From NCBI GenBank assembly GCA_947169985.1, contig CAMVRW010000032.1, forward strand, positions 1 to 13,998: a stretch of DNA of 13,998 bases. The letters are read 5' to 3'. Below are positions 1 to 6,192 of this stretch, one piece after another. Made by a program: the position numbers and the translations under genes. The DNA comes from an uncultured Butyrivibrio sp. Its GTDB lineage: Bacteria; Bacillota; Clostridia; Lachnospirales; Lachnospiraceae. The notes under the pieces were generated by a model that did no database searches, was not told the DNA's origin, and saw only the letters and a list, made by a program, of their open reading frames with translations. Position 1 is the stretch's first letter. The number at the start of each line of letters is the position of its first letter.

Positions 1-826
1 CAGCGCCGTATCTTGAGCATTTCTCATAGTAGTACTGCTCCAGCAGGAGCTTTTCAGTAAAAGAGATATCTTCCTGATCATTTAGTCCTGTGCCTTTGTT
101 CAGCTCCCGATGTGATGCATAGTCCTGTAGATCTACCACCGCAGGAGAAACCCTTGATCTATCCGGTATTGCCAGATTCAAGGCACCGATTCCTTTTTGT
201 GAATTCACCACATCTGCCGGATTTCCAAGGGTCAGCTCCTCTTCCTCTCCCTCATCATTGATGATGGTAGGAAGTTCCACAGAATCGATCTGCTCCTGGT
301 TTTCCCTGGCCATTTCCTCCACATCAGTGGTATCAAGACCGCTCTCCGAAATGGCCCTTGTGTTTTCTTCCACATCAGTAAGCAGTCCTTCCACCGGCTC
401 TGCTCCCATGTAGGCAAGTATCTGGCGGTTCAGCACCGCCCCATTATTATCCAGGGCAAAAGAGCTTCCGGTTATATGAGCATCCTGGCAAAAAGCCGCC
501 ATTATAGTCTGTGAATTGGCCAGTTTCCCATAGGTGCTCCTTTCGAAGTTCTTCTGAGCATAGTATCTAAGGTGCTCCTCAGTATTAGTGACAGAGTGAC
601 TCCCCGTCCCATAGGAGGTGTCCACCATCAAAAGCCCGTACTGCTCATAAAGCGCCCTGCTGTACTCTGCAAGGATTGAATTCATGGAGATATCCGCTAC
701 GCACTCGGTCTTAAGTTTTACTGCTCCTATCCTGGCCCCCTGAAAGAGGACCAGGATAAGGGATAAAATTATCATTATTGACATGGACAGAAAAACTGTC
801 AGATAGCCCTTAGTTTGTGACTGCAC
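1..826 (-). CDS. DUF5702-type membrane-anchored protein of the tad locus (partial, C-terminus beyond window)
   Basis: I read this gene from a GTG at 826 into the window edge, about 275 codons, so the C-terminus is missing. The N-terminus reads MQSQTKGYLTVFLSMS and runs into one hydrophobic helix (about residues 8-28), ending FQGARIGAVKLKTECVADIS. Next comes a segment with SILAEYSRALYEQYGLLMVDTSYG. This arrangement is what I know from DUF5702 proteins, which sit at the end of Tad loci in Clostridia and resemble TadE/TadG minor pilins: one N-terminal helix followed by a large extracytoplasmic domain. The GTG overlaps the 3' end of the pilin gene by 17 bases and follows GGCAGGAAACCC, a usable ribosome site. 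An ATG at 784 is possible but would discard the conserved KGYLTVFLS start. Likely role: a surface or minor pilin component assembled with the Flp fibre. The family call is from memory of its N-terminal pattern and the exact function is unknown. Confidence 0.75.
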   Translation of the reverse strand, partial: MQSQTKGYLTVFLSMSIMIILSLILVLFQGARIGAVKLKTECVADISMNSILAEYSRALYEQYGLLMVDTSYGTGSHSVTNTEEHLRYYAQKNFERSTYGKLANSQTIMAAFCQDAHITGSSFALDNNGAVLNRQILAYMGAEPVEGLLTDVEENTRAISESGLDTTDVEEMARENQEQIDSVELPTIINDEGEEEELTLGNPADVVNSQKGIGALNLAIPDRSRVSPAVVDLQDYASHRELNKGTGLNDQEDISFTEKLLLEQYYYEKCSRYGA

Positions 827-1019
827 GGGTTTCCTGCCTGATTGTCTTGAAAATATCTTCAACAATTCCTGAAATCTGCTCTTTAAAAACGATTACAAGG
901 CCAATGAGCACCACAATGATAAGGATTACCTCTACAGTTCCCATTCCTGACTCGTCCTTCCAAAACTTCTTTACTCCGTTTCCGATCTTTCTTCCGATAT
1001 TTTTGATCTCGTTGATCAT
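810..1019 (-). CDS. Flp1-like type IVb pilin
   Basis: This 69-residue protein has a charged leader rich in Lys, then DESGMGTVEV, then a hydrophobic helix (about residues 30-44) and a short polar tail. The likely prepilin peptidase site is Gly25/Met26, with Glu30 at mature position +5, the hallmark of type IV pilins. The mature subunit would be only about 44 residues, typical of Flp pilins, and the layout matches the Flp1-like family of Gram-positive bacteria. It should be the major fibre subunit, cut by the peptidase encoded at the head of the operon and polymerised by TadA/B/C. The ATG has a strong GGAGG seven bases upstream. It is separated from tadC by 34 bases, the only clear gap inside this otherwise overlapping operon, which fits independent and heavy translation of a structural subunit. 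No second flp copy is seen. Confidence 0.87.
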   Translation of the reverse strand: MINEIKNIGRKIGNGVKKFWKDESGMGTVEVILIIVVLIGLVIVFKEQISGIVEDIFKTIRQETRAVTN

Positions 1020-1053
1020 TATTTTTCCTCCGTTTTTGTTTTTTATTAGTAAT

Positions 1054-2520
1054 TTAAAATGCCATATATGCAGGGATCATGATGACCACCATTACTATCA
1101 CCAGCATTATTATCATTGGCAGAAGAAGCTTGGTTCCTGCTTCCTCTCCCGCTTTTCTGGCCTTATCCATTCTTTCTTCAAAGGCCTTTTTTGATTCCTC
1201 CTGCAAAAGCGCAAGGAGTTCACTGTTGCCCTTCCTAAGGTTTTGGGAAAGAAGAGTGACCAGTCTCGTGTACTGCTGCCCTCCACACCTTAGTCCAAGC
1301 CTCACATACACATCACCCTCAGATGAGCCTGTAGAAAGCTCCCTGCTGGCTCTTTGTACCTCCTCGTAGAGATATCTCTTTTCATCTCCTGCCTTCTTCT
1401 TCCTGTCGTAATTGGCCGAGAGCTTTATAAGAATATTCCTCATGGTCATTCCTGCACCCATATAGAGCACTAGCTGGGATACGAACTGGGGATAGTCTGA
1501 GAGCATCTGGGAATATCGCTGCTCCATGGCTTTCTTCAGCTCCTTATCCTTCATTACATAGGATGCAGCTCCGCCAATAAGGGTCAAAAGAAGCAGCAAC
1601 AGACTGTTGTCCTCTTTCCTCTCTGACCAGAAAAGTTTTCTTCCCTCATACTCTCCAGGGAGCTCGATGTCCGTTTCCGTCAGAGAGTCCTGATCAGCCT
1701 GAAGGAGCATTTTTCTGATCTCCTTAAAGGCTCTTTCTGCGGGAGAAAGAGCTCTCGGAAAGATATTCGCCACAAACTCCTGTTGCCATTTCATATCCTC
1801 ATAGCTATAAATAGCCTTAAGAGTCACAGCTGTACCATCCTTTGGGATGTTATCCTCATTCAGTTCCCCATCCAGGTGTAAAACCTCGTAGTTGTCCATC
1901 TTCCAGCTGATAGTAAATGGGAATTCCGGGATAGATTCCACAAGATCAAGGTCTGTAGTTACCTGGTCAAAGCTCTCATTTTCCTTTAGAACTTTTTTCT
2001 CCAATACAGGACCGGCTTCTTCAAATAAATCTTCTGCCTCTTCTTTTGTATATTCCCTGGTCCTGACAGGCAAGGTGTAGTCCATAAGCTCTTTTCCCGT
2101 TTCATCTGATGCCACCAGCTCCAGCTCGTATTCCCTGTCCCCGAAGGCTCCTCTTTCTATGACGCTCCCCTCCTTGATATGACTGCTTTTCCCGGAAGAG
2201 ACGCACAGCATTAAGGACAAAAAGCTTCCTGCTGTTGCCATGAGAAGCACTATGCTTATCTTTCTGATAAAGTACTCCGTTTCCGCAGTTTCCAGGTCTT
2301 TTCTCTGCCAAAGCGTTCCAAGGTACAGACGTATCTTTTCCCCTGAAATACTCTTTATCCTGTGTCTGATCTTCTGGTATATGAAAAGAGACATCTTCAG
2401 AAACACACGGCTTATGCCTGTCTCCTCCATGGTATCTGGAAGCTCCAGGTCCTTCGATAGCAGGAAAAGAGCTATTAGCGCCGCAGGAAAGATCAGATAA
2501 ATAAAGATCAATTTAGACAT
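1054..2520 (-). CDS. tadC: TadC-like inner-membrane platform protein with large extracytoplasmic insert
   Basis: This 488-residue protein is much longer than an ordinary TadC (roughly 300). Hydrophobic segments lie at about 3-22, 87-107, 306-323 and 465-485. The C-terminal part (about 330-485), including QRYSQMLSDYPQFVSQL, GAGMTMRNILIKLS and RLGLRCGGQQYTRLVTLLSQ, is the type II secretion F-like core that docks with the TadA ATPase. Between helices two and three are about 200 residues (108-305), predicted outside the membrane. They include SFDQVTTDLDL, ISWKMDNYEVLHLDG and AVTLKAIYSYEDM (about 183-256), the pattern of an atrophied bacterial Ig-like domain. The ATG overlaps the tadB stop by 8 bases. 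Role: membrane platform for pilus assembly, partner of TadB. The TadC call is solid; the Ig-like assignment is my inference from residue pattern. Confidence 0.86.
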   Translation of the reverse strand: MSKLIFIYLIFPAALIALFLLSKDLELPDTMEETGISRVFLKMSLFIYQKIRHRIKSISGEKIRLYLGTLWQRKDLETAETEYFIRKISIVLLMATAGSFLSLMLCVSSGKSSHIKEGSVIERGAFGDREYELELVASDETGKELMDYTLPVRTREYTKEEAEDLFEEAGPVLEKKVLKENESFDQVTTDLDLVESIPEFPFTISWKMDNYEVLHLDGELNEDNIPKDGTAVTLKAIYSYEDMKWQQEFVANIFPRALSPAERAFKEIRKMLLQADQDSLTETDIELPGEYEGRKLFWSERKEDNSLLLLLLTLIGGAASYVMKDKELKKAMEQRYSQMLSDYPQFVSQLVLYMGAGMTMRNILIKLSANYDRKKKAGDEKRYLYEEVQRASRELSTGSSEGDVYVRLGLRCGGQQYTRLVTLLSQNLRKGNSELLALLQEESKKAFEERMDKARKAGEEAGTKLLLPMIIMLVIVMVVIMIPAYMAF

Positions 2521-3277
2521 GAATATTCACTATCCTTTCTGACAAAAGATATGCAAAGATGTAAAAGCCCATGCACAGAGTCATCAAGATGACTCCGAAA
2601 ACATTGTGATAAAGGGGCGCAAAAAATCCAGGACTGGTGATATCTATATAGAAGATAATGAAAAAGGGCACCAGATTCATGATCCTTGCTTCCATCCTCT
2701 TTGCGCTGATCAGAACATCGATTTCTTTTTCCACATCCATTTTCTGGGAAATGACGGTAATGGTCTTTCCGATTATGTCTGTCATGTTTCCACCGCTTCT
2801 TTTTGCCACGGCAAAAACCTCAGCAAAGTCTTGTATGTCCGTGTTTCCGGTCTCTCTCCCCATCTTGAAGATAAGCTTTTCAATGGGCACATTGTTCTTT
2901 ATGCCCTTTCTGATCTTTGACAATTCCTCTGATATAAGAGACTTTTTTCCATACAAAAGCTCCATGTCTTTGCCAGCTTCCATAAATGCGTTCTCTACGG
3001 AATACCCTGCCTTCATGCTGGTCAGGGCCGAAGCAATTGCATCCCTGAACTGGATTCCTATAAGCCTTGTATTTCTTTCAATCTGGAGCCTTTTCTGGTA
3101 AACAAACCAGGGGATACAAAGGGGCAAAAGAATTCCGACAGCTATCCAGGAATCATAGAAGAGCCTTCCGAATAAAAGAGCTATCAGCGCTCCCTGGGCA
3201 AATATTGGTCCGTCACGAAGGCTCGGCCGGAAGTCTAAGACCTGCTGCCATAAGCTTTTCAGTTGCTTTAAGTTCAC
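2513..3277 (-). CDS. tadB: TadB-like inner-membrane platform protein
   Basis: This 254-residue type II secretion F-family protein has two N-terminal hydrophobic segments (about 27-59), a cytoplasmic F domain (about 74-195) and two C-terminal hydrophobic segments (about 199-211 and 224-245). Typical F-domain features are FRDAIASALTSMKAGYSVENAF, GRETGNTDIQDFAEVFAVAKRSGGN and MTDIIGKTITVISQKMDVE read in that order. It forms the membrane platform with TadC and couples to TadA. The start is a GTG preceded by GGAGGA with 7 bases spacing, placing initiation 65 bases inside the end of tadA. That overlap is long but the Shine-Dalgarno is convincing and no better downstream start exists before the first membrane segment. 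The 3' end overlaps tadC by 8 bases, implying coupled translation of the two platform proteins. Confidence 0.9.
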   Translation of the reverse strand: MNLKQLKSLWQQVLDFRPSLRDGPIFAQGALIALLFGRLFYDSWIAVGILLPLCIPWFVYQKRLQIERNTRLIGIQFRDAIASALTSMKAGYSVENAFMEAGKDMELLYGKKSLISEELSKIRKGIKNNVPIEKLIFKMGRETGNTDIQDFAEVFAVAKRSGGNMTDIIGKTITVISQKMDVEKEIDVLISAKRMEARIMNLVPFFIIFYIDITSPGFFAPLYHNVFGVILMTLCMGFYIFAYLLSERIVNIHV

Positions 3278-4460
3278 CTACTCTCCTCCATTTTCCAACT
3301 ATTTTTTCATCTTCCACCCTCTCCTCCTCAAATCGGAATAACGTATTCACCTGAATTTTCCCGGAGACAGGATCCAGCTCTTTTCCCAGCTCGCATATCT
3401 CAAGGACTTTTCTGGTCTTGTCCCTTAGCCTTCCAAGATGTATAACTATGTCAATGCCTGAAGCAATCTGTCCACGAATGGCAGGAAGGGGTATCTCCAT
3501 GCCCATGAGGACCATGGTCTCAATTCTGGATAGCATATCCTCCGCGCTGTTGGCATGTCCGGTACTCATGGCCATATGACCCGTGTTCATTGCCTGTAAC
3601 ATGTCCACGCACTCATCTCCCCTGACTTCTCCCACCACGATCCAGTCAGGACGCATTCGAAGGGATGACTTTATCAGATCTCTTATACTTATTGGTCTGC
3701 AGCCTTCCACGTTGGCGTTTCTTGCTTCCATTCGCACAAGATTTGGAACGCCTCTTATCTGCAGTTCCGCATTGTCCTCTATGCTGATTAGTCTTTGATC
3801 CTTTGGAATAAAGTCTGAAAGAGCATTTAGAAAGGTGGTTTTTCCTGAACCGGTACCACCGGAGATAAAGATGTTATATCCAGCCTTCACCAGAACTTCG
3901 ATATAACTTTTGAGATATTCAGATATGGAACCCAGCTCAATGAGCCTTTCCATGGTTATGGGTTTATCCGGAAACCTTCTGATTGTCACCACCGGCCCAT
4001 TATTCAGGGCAATGGGACTCATGACCACGTTTACTCGGGATCCGTTTTCGAGCCTTGCATCCACTATGGGAGAGGCTTCGTTAACCACCCTGTTGCAGGA
4101 AGAAACGATCTGCTGGACCACATCCTCAAGTTTTTGCCTTGACTCAAAGCGGCTTTCAGACCTTTGGATAACACCGTCCTTTTCATAAAAGATATTGTCA
4201 ATGCCATTTACCATGATCTCCGTTATGGTGGGGTCATCCACCAGTGCCTGAAGAACGTCCAGTTTCCTTATGGAGTGGAAGATCTGTCGCCTTAACCTTT
4301 TCTTATCCTCCAGGGAAACAGCCAAATGTCGAAGCCTCCCAGAGATTTCTCTGTCGATAAGCTCGTACATCTCCTCATCTGTGATCTCTTTAGAAAAATC
4401 CAAAGAACCTATCACCTGCTCCCTGATCTGTGACCTGAGTCCCTCCAGATCAAGCCCCAA
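3213..4460 (-). CDS. tadA: TadA/CpaF secretion ATPase
   Basis: This 415-residue hexameric secretion ATPase powers pilus assembly from the cytoplasmic face of the membrane. Visible motifs in order: the N-terminal domain with DDPTITEIMVNGIDNIFYEK (about 75-94); NGSRVNVVMSPIALNNGPVVTIRRF (139-163, quoted only as landmark ends NGSRVN and TIRRF); Walker A GGTGSGKTT at 201-209 with Lys207; the Asp box SIEDNAELQI (226-235); the Walker B region RPDWIVVGEVRG (270-281) with Glu278; and the His box TGHMAMSTGHANS (293-305). All catalytic motifs are intact, so it should be active. The start codon is TTG at 4460; the frame has a stop just upstream, and AGGAGGT lies 8 bases before the TTG, so this start is well supported. 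It overlaps tadZ by 11 bases and tadB by 65. Family membership is certain. Confidence 0.97.
   Translation of the reverse strand: MGLDLEGLRSQIREQVIGSLDFSKEITDEEMYELIDREISGRLRHLAVSLEDKKRLRRQIFHSIRKLDVLQALVDDPTITEIMVNGIDNIFYEKDGVIQRSESRFESRQKLEDVVQQIVSSCNRVVNEASPIVDARLENGSRVNVVMSPIALNNGPVVTIRRFPDKPITMERLIELGSISEYLKSYIEVLVKAGYNIFISGGTGSGKTTFLNALSDFIPKDQRLISIEDNAELQIRGVPNLVRMEARNANVEGCRPISIRDLIKSSLRMRPDWIVVGEVRGDECVDMLQAMNTGHMAMSTGHANSAEDMLSRIETMVLMGMEIPLPAIRGQIASGIDIVIHLGRLRDKTRKVLEICELGKELDPVSGKIQVNTLFRFEEERVEDEKIVGKWRRVGELKATEKLMAAGLRLPAEPS
3284..3289 (-). promoter_or_regulatory. Shine-Dalgarno deciding the GTG start of tadB inside tadA
   Basis: GGAGGA lies six to seven bases before the GTG at 3277 and within the tadA coding sequence. 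It supports a genuine 65-base gene overlap rather than a later tadB start. Confidence 0.7.
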
Positions 4461-5481
4461 GACTCATTACCTCCTGTCCCTCAGCAAGAAGCGCCTCCAC
4501 ATACCTGTTGTAGGAAGCACCTTCCCTGACATCAGGGATTATGAACTTGATGGTCTTTGCCACAATATCCTCGTACCCATTGTCCCCCAGGACCTTGTTG
4601 TACTTAGAAAGTCTGTAATGGTCCGCAGAATTATTCCTGGTGATGGTGTAGATCACATCGCAAAGCCCAAGAATCTCAAAGAATCCGTCGGGGTACTCCT
4701 TCATATCCAGAAGTACGTACTCATAACCAGCCTCCTGACAAAGAAGCTTTATAAGCTCCCTGACCTTCTCAAAGCTTATCTCCTTAACCTGCATGGCTGT
4801 TCTCGCAGGACTTATGTAATCGAGGCCATTGCGATTTTTTCTGATCCGCTCCAGATACAGACAGAACTTATCGCGCTCACAGTCTGCGAAGTAAAGAAGA
4901 TCTGTTATATCCTCCTCAGCTTCTGCCTCAAACAAACTTGGCAGAGCCGAAAAACTCTCAAAGCTCAGCATTATGGTCTTATGCTTTTTGGCCAGGCACT
5001 CTCCCATCTTTACAAGCAGAGATGTCTGTCCGCTTCTTGAAAGAGGGGTGAAAAACCCAATCACATTGCTTCTTCCTGTGATCCCTGCTCCAGAGAGTCC
5101 GCTAAAGCCATCCGTATGACTTGTGCACAGCTCCAAGACTTCCTCAGCTATCTTAGTCGCCGGAGAATATTTGCTGATATGCCTAAGGTTTCCCTCCGGG
5201 AAAAGAGCTTTCTCCTGACCTGACCATTCCTTTGTTTCCTCATCAAGTATTATCACGTTCTTAAATTGTTTATAGCTATTTTCCCATTTGAGTCTTCGAA
5301 TGGCACTTTCCGAGATAACCAAAAGAGATATCTCACCCATTTGGGAAAACTGCAAAAGCTTTTCTGTATCTGTAAAAGCATGGATCTCAAAAGAAAGCTT
5401 TAGGTGGTTTCTTAAGTATTCCTGCAGCCTTTCACAGTACATCCTGTTGCTGTCACAGACAGTCAGTATCACATTACCCAT
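4450..5481 (-). CDS. tadZ: TadZ/CpaE-like protein with pseudo-receiver and degenerate P-loop ATPase domains
   Basis: This 343-residue protein has the TadZ/CpaE architecture: an N-terminal atypical receiver-like domain (about 1-118) and a MinD/ParA-like domain (about 137-340). TadZ proteins localise the Tad machine, usually to a pole, and recruit TadA. In the receiver part the usual phospho-acceptor Asp is absent (strand ISLLVISE), so it is a pseudo-receiver. In the MinD part the P-loop position reads TPLSRSGQTS (145-154). Gly151 and Thr153 are kept, but both lysines of the deviant Walker A motif are replaced (Leu147 and Gln152). The second Asp region VLLDM (256-260) remains. The ATG at 5481 has GGAGGAAT in front and overlaps the peptidase gene by 13 bases; the end overlaps tadA by 11. 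The family call rests on architecture and operon position. Nucleotide hydrolysis is doubtful. Confidence 0.86.
   Translation of the reverse strand: MGNVILTVCDSNRMYCERLQEYLRNHLKLSFEIHAFTDTEKLLQFSQMGEISLLVISESAIRRLKWENSYKQFKNVIILDEETKEWSGQEKALFPEGNLRHISKYSPATKIAEEVLELCTSHTDGFSGLSGAGITGRSNVIGFFTPLSRSGQTSLLVKMGECLAKKHKTIMLSFESFSALPSLFEAEAEEDITDLLYFADCERDKFCLYLERIRKNRNGLDYISPARTAMQVKEISFEKVRELIKLLCQEAGYEYVLLDMKEYPDGFFEILGLCDVIYTITRNNSADHYRLSKYNKVLGDNGYEDIVAKTIKFIIPDVREGASYNRYVEALLAEGQEVMSLGA
4469..4475 (-). promoter_or_regulatory. Shine-Dalgarno deciding the TTG start of tadA
   Basis: AGGAGGT lies inside the last codons of tadZ, eight bases before the TTG at 4460. The tadA frame carries a TGA just upstream, so this is the only start that keeps the N-terminus. 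The ATG in the same stretch belongs to the tadZ frame. Confidence 0.8.
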
Positions 5482-5867
5482 ATTCCTCCTCCCAGGGTAC
5501 AGATCAAAGCGCTGATAAGAACCGGCACTGCAAAGTGTATCGTTTTCTGTTTATTTCTTTTAAGGATTAGGACCGCGATAGATATTACACCTGCGATCAA
5601 AAAAGATATCAAGATACAGGAAAGAGTATCCTGCATAGATAAGAAAGATGCTGCTGACATGAAGAGCTTTACATCGCCTGCTGCGATACCTTTAAAGAAG
5701 TATACCGGAAGCAGGATCAGAAATGCTGCCCCTACTGCCGTGAGGGATTCAACAAATCTGTCTGGTCCTTGAAAGAGGGAACCTGTAACGCCTATCAGAA
5801 GCCCTGGGACTACCCAGACGTTGTAAATCTTGTCCTTGTACAGATCAGTAAAAACTGCTCCTGACAA
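5469..5867 (-). CDS. tadV: Type IV prepilin peptidase (A24 family, CpaA/TadV-like); true start probably further upstream
   Basis: This membrane aspartyl peptidase should cut the Flp1-like prepilin leader. The first Asp lies in FTDLYKDKIYN (Asp8 counted from the TTG at 5867) and the second in GIAAGDVKLFMSA (Asp65), corresponding to the two catalytic aspartates of the family; the first Gly of the usual GxGD reads Ala here. Several hydrophobic helices follow. The given coordinates use the first standard start, TTG at 5867, giving 132 residues. That start lacks a nearby ribosome site and cuts off the expected first helix. The open frame continues to 5897 and encodes ILIVAILILIL directly before the TTG residue, a good membrane helix. 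AAAGGAG sits at 5901-5907. Initiation at a non-standard codon (ATT 5897, CTT 5894 or ATA 5891) is therefore likely. It is the first gene of the tad operon and overlaps tadZ by 13 bases. Confidence 0.87.
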   Translation of the reverse strand: MSGAVFTDLYKDKIYNVWVVPGLLIGVTGSLFQGPDRFVESLTAVGAAFLILLPVYFFKGIAAGDVKLFMSAASFLSMQDTLSCILISFLIAGVISIAVLILKRNKQKTIHFAVPVLISALICTLGGGIWVM

Positions 5868-5900
5868 GATCAGTATTAAAATTGCGACTATAAGAATCTA

Positions 5901-5907
5901 CTCCTTT
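5901..5907 (-). promoter_or_regulatory. Shine-Dalgarno of the prepilin peptidase gene
   Basis: AAAGGAG precedes the extended peptidase frame, which opens with ATT at 5897 after an in-frame TAG. It lies more than 30 bases from the first standard start (TTG 5867), too far to serve it. Confidence 0.55.
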
Positions 5908-5935
5908 CATTTGCGTTTTCGAGCTCGCGATGAAG

Positions 5936-5964
5936 AATTTAACACACTCATTTTTCTTTGTAAA
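5936..5964 (-). promoter_or_regulatory. Candidate sigma-A promoter of the tad operon
   Basis: Read on the minus strand, TTTACA (5964-5959) is followed after exactly 17 bases by TAAATT (5941-5936), with a TGT extension before the -10 box (extended -10 type). Transcription would begin near 5929, leaving a leader of about 20-30 bases before the ribosome site of the peptidase gene. It is the best-placed promoter in the roughly 295-base gap upstream of the operon. The match is good but not perfect in the -10 box. Confidence 0.5.
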
Positions 5965-6055
5965 CCCCCTTAAAATCTGAAGCCACGTTCCATCTTAAGA
6001 ATTTGTTCGACTCTGTTCGGTTCTCTGCTGTCAAAGCTTCAAACCCAGTAAATAA

Positions 6056-6098
6056 GCGGGAGATGATTCTTTTCCTCAAGAAAAGAGCCTTCTCCCGC
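6056..6098 (-). terminator. Strong hairpin downstream of the GNAT-like gene, probable terminator
   Basis: GCGGGAGA (6056-6063) pairs with TCTCCCGC (6091-6098). After a 3x3 internal loop, CTTTTC (6069-6074) pairs with GAAAAG (6080-6085) around a five-base loop. On the minus strand the hairpin is followed by TTATTTACTGGG, a moderate T-rich stretch; the plus-strand side has none. It lies between the end of the gene at 6193 and the tad promoter, so it probably ends the former transcript. The imperfect T-run leaves open a different structural role. Confidence 0.55.
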
Positions 6099-6158
6099 CC
6101 TTCGCAATATCGTAAATTGTTATGCAAAATTAATAGGTTTCGATTGTAAAAATTAATA

Positions 6159-6177
6159 TCTTAAGATTTTCTTAAGA
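6159..6177 (-). repeat. AT-rich inverted repeat just after the GNAT-like gene
   Basis: TCTTAAG and CTTAAGA flank the five-base spacer ATTTT, forming a 7-bp stem 16 bases after the stop codon. On the minus strand it is followed by TATTAATTTTTAC. It could be a weak first terminator or an mRNA 3' end structure. The same 8-base palindrome TCTTAAGA recurs at 5993-6000, upstream of the tad promoter. Confidence 0.4.
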
Positions 6178-6192
6178 ACCCTTTCTCGTTCT

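Noticed and set aside
817..1194. A 125-codon plus-strand open frame across the pilin and the end of tadC
   Set aside because: It overlaps two better-supported minus-strand genes, has low-complexity Ile/Thr/Ser content, and lacks a start context.
2658..3101. A 147-codon plus-strand open frame with hydrophobic stretches
   Set aside because: It is fully antisense to tadB; the hydrophobicity mirrors tadB codons and there is no family match.
4270..5040. A 256-codon open frame on the plus strand across tadA and tadZ
   Set aside because: It is antisense to two well-supported genes, has no recognisable domain and no ribosome site, and spans their junction; it is a by-product of coding bias.
5845..5910. 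A 21-codon frame from ATG 5910 (MKGVDSY...) as a leader peptide or the true peptidase start
   Set aside because: It has no ribosome site, ends inside the peptidase gene in another frame, and the AAAGGAG lies after its ATG. Kept only as a hint of a possible indel.
6029..6034. A perfect TTGACA on the minus strand upstream of the tad operon
   Set aside because: No acceptable -10 box lies 15-19 bases downstream; the TTTACA/TAAATT pair nearer the gene is better.
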